Part shown: in pieces, positions 13,988 to 21,753 of the stretch
Layout: each line of letters opens with the position of its first letter
Position numbering within the stretch: position 1 is the stretch's first letter
DNA from: a virus
DNA length: 32,950 bases
Strand: one strand, 5' to 3'
IMG/VR virus record: IMGVR_UViG_3300048929_000751
Location: 1 to 32,950 of that record
Translations under genes and position numbers: made by a program
The notes under the pieces: model-generated
Database searches by the model: none
The model's input: the letters and a program-made list of their open reading frames with translations, nothing else
What the model was told of the DNA's origin: nothing

Positions 13988-14015
13988 ACAAAGCCCCGCG
14001 TGAGCGAGGCTTTGT
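13988..14015 (-). terminator. intercistronic hairpin before the sheath gene
   Basis: ACAAAGCC (13988-13995) pairs with GGCTTTGT (14008-14015), with further GC pairing inside around GTGA. On the minus strand the arm is followed by CATTTCTGGAG, the ribosome-binding site of FI. It shares its outer arms with the X/D hairpin, so it belongs to the same repeated class. Confidence 0.55.
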
Positions 14016-14037
14016 GGGGTGAAGCAGCGGATACGAA

Positions 14038-14061
14038 AACGCCCCGACGGTGCGGGGCGTT
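14038..14061 (-). terminator. rho-independent terminator after the fibre chaperone gene
   Basis: AACGCCCCG (14038-14046) pairs with CGGGGCGTT (14053-14061) around ACGGTG, and TTTTCG follows on the minus strand. The stem overlaps the stop codon of the fibre chaperone gene. With the second hairpin 22 bp further it forms a double barrier between the baseplate/fibre genes and the sheath gene, which may adjust relative expression. Confidence 0.65.
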
Positions 14062-14509
14062 ATTGGGTTTGCTGGTCGATCCATTCAGGCTTAGGTGGCC
14101 GTGAATCCGAAGCGGGAAACCCGTCAGAGCCAGGCCAATCACGTAGCGCCTGTACATAGTCCAGAAGCTCATCGGATTGCTTCACGGTTAGCGTGGTCGG
14201 CCGCTGCGAGTCGTTTTCGTCACGATGTCGCTCGCGCAGCCACTTAACGCTTTCAATTTCAGCGTCTCTCCACTGCCTGGCTTGTGCGGCTAAAACTTCG
14301 GGCGATGGTGGCAGCGGGTCTACCAATACAGGCTTTCCCTTCTTGTCTTGAGCGATCCTGCGCCCATTCGTTTCACCGTCCAAAAGCGCTAGGCGCTGCT
14401 CGTCAGTAATTTCAACACCACCGTTATCAGTTGACGAGAAGGCAAATCGTCCGTCTCCGTCCACCCATTTTGCATACACCGTTTTTACCAGTTCCTTTTC
14501 ACTGTTCAT
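14060..14509 (-). CDS. tail fibre assembly chaperone
   Basis: The start at ATG 14509 overlaps the fibre stop as ATGA, so it is translationally coupled; the upstream start at 14521 is less likely. The 149-aa product has an N-terminal part that handles a short antiparallel region (VYAKWVDGDGRFAFSST, GVEITDEQRLALLDGE), then a hydrophilic helical C-terminus (WRDAEIESVKWLRERHRDE) and DWPGSDGFP. This is the layout of the phage tail fibre assembly proteins that help fibres fold and trimerise. Its place directly after the fibre gene supports the call. Confidence 0.78.
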   Translation of the reverse strand: MNSEKELVKTVYAKWVDGDGRFAFSSTDNGGVEITDEQRLALLDGETNGRRIAQDKKGKPVLVDPLPPSPEVLAAQARQWRDAEIESVKWLRERHRDENDSQRPTTLTVKQSDELLDYVQALRDWPGSDGFPASDSRPPKPEWIDQQTQ

Positions 14510-16095
14510 TTGTTTACCCAACCCCAGGCGCGCCAGTTACATCGTGAACTTGTTGGTGCGTTAACAGCGGTATTACCGCGAATGAAAGAACACATGTTCT
14601 GAGCAACAAAACCGGTCGTTGATACAGCCGTCACCTGCCACATTGTCATCAGGGTCGCGCCCGCGTTAGTGCTGTCATAGGGAACAATGAACGGCACTTG
14701 AGAAAATTGTTCAGCAAACGTGATATTCACCGTGTCAGTGGTTGAGGCAGACATCCCCCAGCACTCAAGCATGCCACCCGGTAAGTACCGATAGCCGTTC
14801 GCAGCTTTAGACTGTCGAAAATCGGAGGACTGCTCCATCTTGATACTGCGATTTGTCGCGCACCACGTGTTAGCTCCCGTACTGGTCAGCGTTAAAAAGT
14901 CGCCGTTATTGAGTGTGACGGAAGACGTAAATGCATTGAATCCAGCGTTGATAATGTCACCCCCGGATACTCGGATGGTGTCTGGCGTCAGGAATCCATG
15001 ATCAACAAAAAAGCTGATACTCGCCCCGGCCGGTACTGAGTTAGCGGGTGGTAACGTCGCAGTGATTGAGCCATTACCCGATAGCACCATCATGAAACCG
15101 ATGTGTGCCGTGGTCAGTGCTTTCGCAGCCGTGGTGACAACCTCTAACCCCCGGTATGAGCCCTGCGCGTCACCGACAAATCTCGTGGTGGCAATGGATT
15201 CGTCTCTGTCAAATTGTTGCGGTGTTGGAGCCTTCGGATCCCCCGTGAGGACTGGGGAGTCCAGCGTTGCAAAACCGTCCGTGAAATTTCGAAAGGACAG
15301 CGCGGTGGTACCCAAGACAATCGGTGCATCTGTGGTCAACAGCCACAAGGTGTCAACGTTTTTCGAACCCCGCTCCACTGTTACCGATAGGCCGGGGGTT
15401 ACCTTATCGCTACTGTCGGCATCGACTGTACGCGTCCAACTATCGGCACTGACCAGATACAAGCCATTGTCCTTTGCCTGCGCTTGATCTTTCACCAATA
15501 CCCGCGAACCCACAGGTACAGCCAACCCGTCGACCTCTTGCACACCCGCCAAAACCATCGGCGCAGTGGTCGCTACCAGCACCGATTGCTTGGTGTCCAA
15601 CCTGTTGATCGCGTTCGCGACTGAATCATCCACATACTTACGGGTCGCTGTAACCACTGACGGGTCAATGTTGAGCACCACGTTGGTGGAGCTTTTCACA
15701 ATGAAGTTCATCCGCACGGTTTGCGTTCGACCGGAGCCCTGTGACAGCTTCGGTTTAAAGCTCGGTGCGCAGTTGGCCACCGCCACCAGATCACCGTCCG
15801 AATCGAACAGCCCCAGCTCGCGAACCCAGAACCCGCCCTCGTCAGCCGGGATAATTTGCTCAGCCACCAGGATGCCGGGGTTGGCAGGATCTGGTCCAAG
15901 GGAATTCAGCGGTGCCCTACGGCGCTCATTGATCAATACCTTTTGCAGACGGTCTGGCAATGGGTCCGTGTTGTTAGCATCTCCTACGGCCATATGGGAG
16001 ATTTTCCAGGTCAATAAACCCGCATCGGCTTTGACCTGCTTGGCCTCTCCGATAGCCGTCAGGATCGCGTAGAACTGTGAATTGGCATCAATCAT
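14506..16095 (-). CDS. H: tail fibre protein H
   Basis: The 529-aa fibre binds the host surface. The N-terminal 150 residues form the conserved baseplate-attachment domain of P2-type fibres (QFYAILTAIGEAKQVKADAG, WKISHMAVGDAN, GGFWVRELGLFDSDGDLVAV, YVDDSVANAINRL). The middle contains beta-repeat segments, including VATTAPMVLAGVQEVDG. The C-terminus (YLPGGMLECWGMSAS to CNWRAWGWVNK) is a compact receptor-binding head of the type that ends in an aromatic W-x-x-W tail. P2 gpH has 669 residues. It overlaps I by ATGA. The C-terminal half should set host range. Confidence 0.9.
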   Translation of the reverse strand: MIDANSQFYAILTAIGEAKQVKADAGLLTWKISHMAVGDANNTDPLPDRLQKVLINERRRAPLNSLGPDPANPGILVAEQIIPADEGGFWVRELGLFDSDGDLVAVANCAPSFKPKLSQGSGRTQTVRMNFIVKSSTNVVLNIDPSVVTATRKYVDDSVANAINRLDTKQSVLVATTAPMVLAGVQEVDGLAVPVGSRVLVKDQAQAKDNGLYLVSADSWTRTVDADSSDKVTPGLSVTVERGSKNVDTLWLLTTDAPIVLGTTALSFRNFTDGFATLDSPVLTGDPKAPTPQQFDRDESIATTRFVGDAQGSYRGLEVVTTAAKALTTAHIGFMMVLSGNGSITATLPPANSVPAGASISFFVDHGFLTPDTIRVSGGDIINAGFNAFTSSVTLNNGDFLTLTSTGANTWCATNRSIKMEQSSDFRQSKAANGYRYLPGGMLECWGMSASTTDTVNITFAEQFSQVPFIVPYDSTNAGATLMTMWQVTAVSTTGFVAQNMCSFIRGNTAVNAPTSSRCNWRAWGWVNK

Positions 16096-16781
16096 GGGTA
16101 TACGTCCAAAAGGTCTATGGAATGTTCGCGGCCAGGCACACCGACGTAGCAGTCGACCGAGATCAAGCTGGGTGACGGCGGATATACATCCAACGCATCA
16201 ATACAATGCTCTCGCCCACCGCCGCCTATAACGCCGGTCGACTCAATGTCCCGCAGCACTGGCGGATACACATCGATTTCGTCGCCGTCATACATACTGG
16301 CGAAGATGTTTATGGCGCCTGTGGTTTCCAGGCTGATCGCCAATCCCGTCATGTGCCGGCTGACCGGCTTGGCGTCATCAATGAGCCACGTCAGCTCCTG
16401 ATACATCTCTTCGGTGATACCGGTTTCCAGCACACCCACCTTCAACGCAAAAGTTCCTGGCACGCCCTTTGGCGTCGTCTGCCACCACTCCTGCACTTCG
16501 ATCAGATAACCGAGCGGCTCAACCACCCGGCGCAATGCACCGATGGTGCCCTTGTGGGCATGCACATAGAACGCCGAGCGAATGGCCGAGCGCTTGACCG
16601 CTTCCGACCACTTGTTGTCCCAGCGGTCCACCGACCAGGCCCAGGCCAATTGGTGCAGCAAGTGCGCCGGACAGGTGTCAGGGTTGTACAGCGTGCGCAA
16701 CGGAACATCGGTGACTTCGTCGGTGGCCGCTTCAATGGCACGTTCCAACTGGGTGCTGTTGATAGGCAGTAGGCTCTTCAC
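16092..16781 (-). CDS. I: baseplate/tail protein I with a repeated C-terminal tail
   Basis: The 229-aa protein has the P2 gpI core (LLPINSTQLERAIEAATDEV, CPAHLLHQLAWAWSVDRWDN, KGTIGALRRVVEPLGY, WWQTTPKGVPGTFAL). In P2 the protein (176 aa) connects the fibre to the baseplate. The last 60 residues are an extension with three DVYP units, in EIDVYPP, DALDVYPPSP and DLLDVYP, plus two GREH segments (GREHCIDA and GREHSIDL). This short internal repeat may provide extra fibre contacts. It is coupled to J and H by ATGA overlaps. Confidence 0.9.
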   Translation of the reverse strand: MKSLLPINSTQLERAIEAATDEVTDVPLRTLYNPDTCPAHLLHQLAWAWSVDRWDNKWSEAVKRSAIRSAFYVHAHKGTIGALRRVVEPLGYLIEVQEWWQTTPKGVPGTFALKVGVLETGITEEMYQELTWLIDDAKPVSRHMTGLAISLETTGAINIFASMYDGDEIDVYPPVLRDIESTGVIGGGGREHCIDALDVYPPSPSLISVDCYVGVPGREHSIDLLDVYP

Positions 16782-17665
16782 GGCACCCCTCCCTGCTTCA
16801 CGGTAAAGCCGACGCAGTAAGCCGCCTGGAACTTAGTAGGCTTGATGTCCTGCCAACCTGGCAGGTCCACCCGGCCAACGCCGCTAATGTGCAACTGCGC
16901 GTCAATAGCTGAGCGCGGCACCTCGACACCCAGCCGCCGCCGAGGATTGACCCAGCCCGCCAAACGCTGCTCAGCCGCTGCCAGGATCGCCTCGTTTTCC
17001 GAGCCAGTGCCGGCCATGTGCAGCACCGCATCAATGCGGTATTCAATGACCTCGGCACTTTGCACGGTGAGGCGATCCCCGACGGGGCGGATGTCGTCGT
17101 CACTGAGGTATTTCATGACCGTATCCAGCAGCGGTTGCTCGGCCGCACCATTGCCCTGTAGGTGCAGCACCGTGACCACTACCTCCGCGGGGGCCGGGCT
17201 TTCTGCCGTGGCATCGGCCACCAGCGCCGACGCATTGCGTGCGTGCAGGATGTAGCTATTACGCGGGCCTGCCGTGGTCAAACCTTCGTACACCAGCTGC
17301 ACCCGCTCGCGCAGGGCATCGTTGGATTCCATCACCCGAGGCGTCGGCGGAACCGTGTTGAGGTTTTCCTCCTGAATCACCAGGCGTTTCAGGCGCACGT
17401 TGCCGGCCAAATGATCGAGATCGCCATCAAGGGCGTAAGCCAACAGCAGCGCCTTTGCCCCGTCGTTCACCCGCGCCCGGTTCTGAATACGCCGGTACAC
17501 CCCCAGCTCCAGCAACTTGACCACCGGATCGCTTTCCAGCTCGGCGGTCCAGTTATCCCCCATGTACAAACGAAACGCGGCCAGTTCCTCAGCGTAGGCT
17601 TGCTCAAAGTCGAGTTCCTCCAGCACAGGCGGCGCCGGCAGCGCTGATAAATCCACAGTGCTCAT
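16778..17665 (-). CDS. J: baseplate protein J
   Basis: The 295-aa product (302 in P2) is the baseplate wedge protein J. Features: VLEELDFEQAYAEELAAFRL, the central YALDGDLDHLAGNVRLKRLV, PRVMESNDALRERVQL and GPRNSYILHARNAS; the C-terminal region has LGVEVPRSAIDAQLHISGVG. J subunits form the wedges with W and I around the hub. It overlaps W and I by four bases each, a tightly coupled block W-J-I-H typical of P2-like phages. Confidence 0.94.
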   Translation of the reverse strand: MSTVDLSALPAPPVLEELDFEQAYAEELAAFRLYMGDNWTAELESDPVVKLLELGVYRRIQNRARVNDGAKALLLAYALDGDLDHLAGNVRLKRLVIQEENLNTVPPTPRVMESNDALRERVQLVYEGLTTAGPRNSYILHARNASALVADATAESPAPAEVVVTVLHLQGNGAAEQPLLDTVMKYLSDDDIRPVGDRLTVQSAEVIEYRIDAVLHMAGTGSENEAILAAAEQRLAGWVNPRRRLGVEVPRSAIDAQLHISGVGRVDLPGWQDIKPTKFQAAYCVGFTVKQGGVP

Positions 17666-17988
17666 GCGGCGACCCTCACTAGCGCGTTTTCGCCCTTGAA
17701 CAGGCCCTTGAGTTCAAACTCGATTCGGCCGTCTAAGACGGCCACCACACGCACCTGGCTGATATTCAGCCGGGGCTCCCATCGCCCCAATGCCCGTGCC
17801 ACCTCAGCCTGGACTGCGCTTTTCCAACCTTCGGTAACTGGCAGGTCGACGAAGCGGCGCAGCTGACTGCCGTACTCAGGCCGTTGCCGACGGCTGCCCA
17901 CCGGGGTTGTCAGGATGTCTTCAATGCACTGACGCAGATGCTCGATGCCGGAGATGGGCTGCCCACTGCGGCGATCCATTCCGATCAT
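17662..17988 (-). CDS. W: baseplate protein W (gp25-like)
   Basis: The 108-aa protein matches P2 gpW / T4 gp25 (115 aa in P2), the wedge piece that starts sheath assembly: MDRRSGQPISGIEHLRQCIE, DILTTPVGSRRQRPEYGSQL, then RWEPRLNISQVRVVAV. The EYGS segment is a hallmark of the family. It overlaps J by ATGA and is separated by five bases from the 81-aa ORF upstream. Confidence 0.93.
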   Translation of the reverse strand: MIGMDRRSGQPISGIEHLRQCIEDILTTPVGSRRQRPEYGSQLRRFVDLPVTEGWKSAVQAEVARALGRWEPRLNISQVRVVAVLDGRIEFELKGLFKGENALVRVAA

Positions 17989-17993
17989 CTGGG

Positions 17994-18239
17994 TTACTCC
18001 GGTGCGGGTTCGAGGTCAGGATGGCTCTGGAGGAACTGGTGTTGATCAGGAGTGGTGGCTGTCACCAGCCCCCTGGCAACCGTGAGGCTCTGGCCTTCCG
18101 GCGTGATCAGCGTTCGTGAGGTAAACACCGTGTCGCGAAAGGTCCGAGGCAGGTCAGGGAATTTCGGTGACGGTTCTACCTTCGTTGCCGCCAATGGCTG
18201 GGCCACGGGCGGCTGCTCGTCTGGCTTGGGCTTGTTCAT
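17994..18239 (-). CDS. hypothetical baseplate-cluster protein (81 aa)
   Basis: ATG 18239 has a TTTCTGGAG ribosome-binding block nine bases upstream, directly after the hairpin at 18265-18281. The frame extends further upstream but the block fixes the start. The product is hydrophilic and proline-rich (MNKPKPDEQPPVAQPLAATK) with a short ordered part TVFTSRTLITPEGQSLTVA and ends in SHPDLEPAPE. There is no signal peptide or membrane helix. It lies between V and W, where P2 has no gene. A role in baseplate assembly is possible by position only. Confidence 0.65.
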   Translation of the reverse strand: MNKPKPDEQPPVAQPLAATKVEPSPKFPDLPRTFRDTVFTSRTLITPEGQSLTVARGLVTATTPDQHQFLQSHPDLEPAPE

Positions 18240-18264
18240 AAGGGCGAACTCCAGAAATGAAAAC

Positions 18265-18281
18265 GCCCGCACGCGGCGGGC
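18265..18281 (-). terminator. intercistronic hairpin after V
   Basis: GCCCGC (18265-18270) pairs with GCGGGC (18276-18281). On the minus strand it is followed by GTTTTCATTTCTGGAG, a short T run and the ribosome-binding site of the next gene. It is one of the four similar blocks. Confidence 0.5.
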
Positions 18282-18297
18282 AGTAATAAGCGATGAA

Positions 18298-18861
18298 TCA
18301 GTGCTTGTGGTTCGCGGTATTGCCACCTGCATCAATGATCTTGCCGGCGCTGTTGATATCACCCGACACCGTCAAAGGCCCGGTGATCGTCACACTGCCG
18401 ATGAGTCCAATGTCACCGGCGACCACCGTGACGGCGCTTTCACTGACGGTTGCGACGGTGCCGCCGACCTTGATGGTGACCATCCCGGAAGGCAGCGTGA
18501 TGCTGTAGCTGCTGGCCTGCCAGTCGTAGACCAGCGAGCCGCCATCGTCAAAGCGCCACACCTCGACGTGATCGCGATTGTCCGGTGGCGGGCCTGCATC
18601 GCCGTACAAGCCTGGAATAAACGTGCCCATTGCCGGGTTGCCACTGGGACTGAACAACTTGCCCTGCTCGCCCAGGCTGGGCACTCGCCAGTGCCGAGCC
18701 TTGCCGGCGGCCACGCTGTGCCAGCGCACCCAGGCGCTGACCCACTCCCCTGCCCTGACCCTGACGACCGGCGGCGAGGCCGTGGGATCAACGGCGGCCA
18801 CCACGCAATCCATCAGCATGGCGGCGATCATGCGGTCGCTCTCGCCACTCGCGAACCTCAT
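18298..18861 (-). CDS. V: baseplate spike protein V
   Basis: The 187-aa product is the P2 gpV-type membrane-piercing spike (211 aa). After an oligosaccharide-binding-type N-terminal fold (VVRVRAGEWVSAWVRWHSVA, SLGEQGKLFSPSGNPAMGTF), a repetitive beta-helix follows (SSYSITLPSGMVTIKVGG, TVATVSESAVTVVAG, IGLIGSVTITGPLTVSGD). It ends in the tip GGNTANHKH. The closing His-x-His is the iron-binding tip motif of P2 and phi92 spikes. ATG 18861 overlaps the previous stop as ATGA. Confidence 0.93.
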   Translation of the reverse strand: MRFASGESDRMIAAMLMDCVVAAVDPTASPPVVRVRAGEWVSAWVRWHSVAAGKARHWRVPSLGEQGKLFSPSGNPAMGTFIPGLYGDAGPPPDNRDHVEVWRFDDGGSLVYDWQASSYSITLPSGMVTIKVGGTVATVSESAVTVVAGDIGLIGSVTITGPLTVSGDINSAGKIIDAGGNTANHKH

Positions 18862-19388
18862 TCCAGGCGCTCCGGTGCGACGTACTGATCTCGGCTGCCT
18901 GGGCCAATGTTCGGGCTGACACCGATCAACAGCGTACCCGGTGGTTCATCCGGCCAGGGCCACTCTTCGGCGCCGAGATAGGTCGTCTGATTCCACTCCA
19001 CCAGCCAGACGGTGTAGCCATCCAGCTCAGGGCGAGTCCAGTCCTGCACCGCCTGGATAAACTCGGCACATTCGATTTCCAAGCCCCAGTTCTGCGCCCG
19101 CAGTAACACAATCAGTTGGGTCGCCAGTTGCACGACCTGGCGGTGATGATCAGTTCGAATCGGGTCAACAATGATCCGCGCTTCGAACTTGCAGACCATG
19201 GTGGTTTCACCCGTTCCGATATCGATACCAGGCTCGATCTCTGACATCTCCAGGAACACCGCCGGTAAGGGAATGTGATCCTCGATATTCGGCCAGGCCG
19301 CAACGGTTTGAACCCCCGGCAGATGCGCCTGCAGGTGCTGCTCGATAGCTTGATAAAGCTGGTCGAGGCTCAACGTTTCGTCAGACAC
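18858..19388 (-). CDS. putative neck/tail completion protein (176 aa)
   Basis: Its place between the Z-like tail protein and the baseplate operon, with an eight-base overlap with the former and an ATGA overlap with V, is that of a tail terminator or connector. The sequence fits a small alpha/beta protein: LYQAIEQHLQAHLPGVQTVA, EDHIPLPAVFLEMSEIEPG, CKFEARIIVDPI, HHRQVVQLATQLIVLL, then EWNQTTYLG near the end. I do not recognise a named family with certainty; Mu gp37 or lambda U-like functions are possible by context. Confidence 0.6.
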   Translation of the reverse strand: MSDETLSLDQLYQAIEQHLQAHLPGVQTVAAWPNIEDHIPLPAVFLEMSEIEPGIDIGTGETTMVCKFEARIIVDPIRTDHHRQVVQLATQLIVLLRAQNWGLEIECAEFIQAVQDWTRPELDGYTVWLVEWNQTTYLGAEEWPWPDEPPGTLLIGVSPNIGPGSRDQYVAPERLE

Positions 19389-20037
19389 GAGGCGTCCCCT
19401 TCAAATACTTCTGCAGCTCAAAGTTGAGTTCCTGCGTGAGGATCTCCAGCAGGCGCTCGTCGGCACGCTTTACCCAGGCATCAAAGTGCGGTCGCACTTG
19501 CTCCAGTGACACCTTGGCTTTTGCCAGGGGGAAGCGGTTGTCGTTTTCTTCGACGAAACCAGAGCGTCTGCCACCCTGCGCGGCATCTGGGTAGTCGGTG
19601 GTGTTGAAGTGTTTGCTGGACGTGCGGATCCAGATATCGGCGTTGCTGCCGTAGACCTTCTTGAAAAAGGCCCCCTGGTAACGCCGTCCGGCAACCGAGA
19701 CACCTGCGCCGGTTTGCCGTGCCCGGCCAGTGCGGCTGGCTTCAATGGCATTGATGCCGAACCACAACTTGCCGCGCATATCGCCGCCGCTCACCGGATA
19801 CGCCCGAAGACGTTGCCGGACAGCGCCGATAGCGATCCGCTCCTGCTTGCCTACCGCCCGTGCAATGTGGGTGCGCAGCCAACGGATTGTCTTGTTGATT
19901 GCACGCCGCTGGGCCGCCGCTGCCGCCTTAGGCACCAGCTCGCCGAACTCTTTCAACGCCTGAACATGCACCGCCGACGGTTGGATGGTGAGCATCCCGC
20001 CGTCACGCTTCTGCTGGGTGTAGCTGCCGATGCTCAT
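19381..20037 (-). CDS. minor tail protein Z-like (tail completion)
   Basis: The 218-aa protein has the lambda Z / prophage GPZ style: helical, strongly basic AAQRRAINKTIRWLRTHIAR in the first third, IGAVRQRLRAY, then a beta part with GRRYQGAFFKKVYG and WIRTSSKHFNTTDY. Z proteins (192 aa in lambda) help complete the tail and join it to the head. ATG 20037 overlaps the preceding stop as ATGA. It marks the border between the lambda-type head module and the P2-type tail module. Confidence 0.75.
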   Translation of the reverse strand: MSIGSYTQQKRDGGMLTIQPSAVHVQALKEFGELVPKAAAAAQRRAINKTIRWLRTHIARAVGKQERIAIGAVRQRLRAYPVSGGDMRGKLWFGINAIEASRTGRARQTGAGVSVAGRRYQGAFFKKVYGSNADIWIRTSSKHFNTTDYPDAAQGGRRSGFVEENDNRFPLAKAKVSLEQVRPHFDAWVKRADERLLEILTQELNFELQKYLKGTPRV

Positions 20038-20360
20038 GGCCGCTTCCTCAATATCAAGGCCACCAGGCCATTGCCGTTGGGCTCAAGCTGCAGCAGGTCA
20101 TAGTCGCCGCCACCATCCAACGCAGGCAGATCGACGCTGACCCGTAAGCCCTTTACCAATCCGTCCGAATCCTTGACGCGGATCTCGAAGCGTGGCTCCC
20201 GCAGACCGGTGTTGAGCTTGCCGAACTGGGGCTGTTTCCAGGGCGCCGAGAACATGCCTAACACCGGCTCAGGGCGGCCCTCAATCACGGCGCTATCGCC
20301 CAGGGTTTCGAAAACCACGTCGTCGATGTCGTCGATCAGATCGCGGAAGGCCACGGTCAC
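20034..20360 (-). CDS. head-tail joining protein (lambda FII-like)
   Basis: GTG 20360 overlaps the capsid stop (GTGA), giving 108 aa; lambda FII has 117. The frame extends upstream inside the capsid gene, but that part is clearly a shadow. The acidic N-terminal helix FRDLIDDIDDVVFETLG and the beta-rich rest, with PVLGMFSAPWKQPQFG, PRFEIRVKDSDGLVKGLR and DYDLLQLEPNGNGLVALIL, fit the FII-type connector. It should sit at the portal vertex, where the tail attaches. Confidence 0.7.
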   Translation of the reverse strand: MTVAFRDLIDDIDDVVFETLGDSAVIEGRPEPVLGMFSAPWKQPQFGKLNTGLREPRFEIRVKDSDGLVKGLRVSVDLPALDGGGDYDLLQLEPNGNGLVALILRKRP

Positions 20361-21352
20361 ATCTCCAGCAGGATCTGCGCCCGAGGTCGTGTGCAAAGAT
20401 GCAACGGGTTGGACTGGGCTTCGCCGGCCACGCCCTTGTTGAAAGGCAGCGGCTCGATCTTGCTGTAGTACGGAATGCCCTGGGTGTTGACCGTTTCCAT
20501 GTAATCGGCCGGTGCGAAGCACGAAATGTAAAGGTCAGGTACGCCCTCGGGGACCAGCAGTGCTTTGTCGTCATGGACAAACGCAACGCCGGCAACCTTG
20601 CCGCGATAGCGCTCCCAGACGATCCCGCCGAACTCGAAACTTTCACGAGCATCACCACGCAGAGACGCGGCTTGCATGGTGTTGAGGTAGGTTTCTTTAA
20701 CCGACTTATGAACGATCAGCTTGTTCCAGAAGTTCTTGCCGCACAAAGCGCGGGAGCCGGTGCTGGTGACACTACCGAGGGCCTCCTCTTGCATATCCAA
20801 CGCTTCGCCGCATTTGACCCGCAGCTCGGTATCTGGATTGTTCAAGCCCATCGGCAGCTTCTGACGATTCACGCCGAAGGATTTATAAATATCCAACAGG
20901 ATTGTCTTGCCATCGGCGTCCAGTACCTGCCCGTTCAGCGCGCCCATGCGCTGGAATTCGTGGGTGGCGTCCAACTGCCGCCGGGCCTTTGCCAGGCGCT
21001 TGTTGACCACATCCTGCACCGCCTGCAACTCGCTACGCGTGCCAAAGGCACGAATGCCCTGAATCTCATCAGCCTTGATCGTGAAGCGCTCAGGCAGATG
21101 CACGGTGTTGAACGGGATCATTTGACGCTTGGTCCCGCCAACCACCAAGCCCGACGTGCCGCGCTCGCCCGCTGGCACCAGTGCCAGGGTGTCTCCGTCC
21201 TTCTCGATCTGCACAGTCAGGGTGCTGATCCCCTCCTCACGGAACAGGCCCAGGCTGCTAATGCGGCCCGGCAGGTATTCCTGTTCATTGATTGCAGCGG
21301 TCAACGAGGAGACGCTGAACACATCGTCTTCAAAAATGGCGATATCGGCCAT
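20357..21352 (-). CDS. E: major capsid protein (lambda E-like)
   Basis: The 331-aa protein (341 in lambda) is the HK97-fold capsid subunit. Features of the lambda E family: FEDDVFSVSSLTAAINEQEY, RISSLGLFREEGISTLTVQI, PFNTVHLPERFTIKADEIQG, LARAR-like KRLAKARRQLDATHEF, MGALNGQVLDADGKTILLD, and C-terminal FAPADYMETVNTQGIPYYSK. The TTTCTGGAG block after a hairpin lies upstream of ATG 21352, which gives strong independent translation. It follows the decoration-protein gene. Confidence 0.95.
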   Translation of the reverse strand: MADIAIFEDDVFSVSSLTAAINEQEYLPGRISSLGLFREEGISTLTVQIEKDGDTLALVPAGERGTSGLVVGGTKRQMIPFNTVHLPERFTIKADEIQGIRAFGTRSELQAVQDVVNKRLAKARRQLDATHEFQRMGALNGQVLDADGKTILLDIYKSFGVNRQKLPMGLNNPDTELRVKCGEALDMQEEALGSVTSTGSRALCGKNFWNKLIVHKSVKETYLNTMQAASLRGDARESFEFGGIVWERYRGKVAGVAFVHDDKALLVPEGVPDLYISCFAPADYMETVNTQGIPYYSKIEPLPFNKGVAGEAQSNPLHLCTRPRAQILLEM

Positions 21353-21375
21353 GGGGTACTCTCCAGAAACGAAAA

Positions 21376-21394
21376 ATCCCGCACTCGGCGGGAT
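21376..21394 (-). terminator. intercistronic hairpin before the capsid gene
   Basis: ATCCCGC (21376-21382) pairs with GCGGGAT (21388-21394). On the minus strand TTTTTCGTTTCTGGAG follows: a T run and the capsid ribosome-binding site. It could partly terminate transcription or protect the capsid mRNA 5' end. Confidence 0.6.
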
Positions 21395-21414
21395 GGATAA
21401 ATGGGGTGAGCGTC

Positions 21415-21753
21415 CTAGCGGACGATCACGAAATGGGCGGCCAGAGCCTTTTCGGCAGCGGGGTCGAGGCCGGTCAAATGGGCTTCGCTGACCTCGGCCT
21501 GACGGACTATGGCGCGGCCGCGACGGACCACATCAGACTGCCCCAGCGGGCCGTAAAGAATCGCGATGGCGTTCTCAGAGCCGTCCTCAGCGGTCGGATG
21601 ATAAGGTGCAAACTCGCCCGTAGCGGTCACCAGTCCCAGGATCTGGCCCGGTTCCAGCGCCGGGCCGGCCGCGACGTTGATCGCTTCGCGGGAAATGGTG
21701 CCGGGGCCCTCGGACAGCAGGAACTCGCCCGCGTGCATCGATTCAATTTTCAT
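21415..21753 (-). CDS. head decoration protein (lambda D-like)
   Basis: ATG 21753 follows AGGAG and overlaps the protease stop as ATGA. The 112-aa product (110 in lambda) has FLLSEGPGTISREAINVAAG, LEPGQILGLVTATGEFAPYH and ENAIAILYGPLG, which is the lambda D pattern: a trimeric cap that strengthens the expanded head. The C-terminus AHLTGLDPAAEKALAAHFVI matches too. The longer frame to 21804 is inside the protease gene. Confidence 0.93.
   Translation of the reverse strand: MKIESMHAGEFLLSEGPGTISREAINVAAGPALEPGQILGLVTATGEFAPYHPTAEDGSENAIAILYGPLGQSDVVRRGRAIVRQAEVSEAHLTGLDPAAEKALAAHFVIVR

Noticed and set aside
20399-21400. 333-codon plus-strand frame opposite the capsid gene
   Set aside because: Antisense shadow of a well-supported capsid gene; no motif and no promoter or ribosome-binding site.
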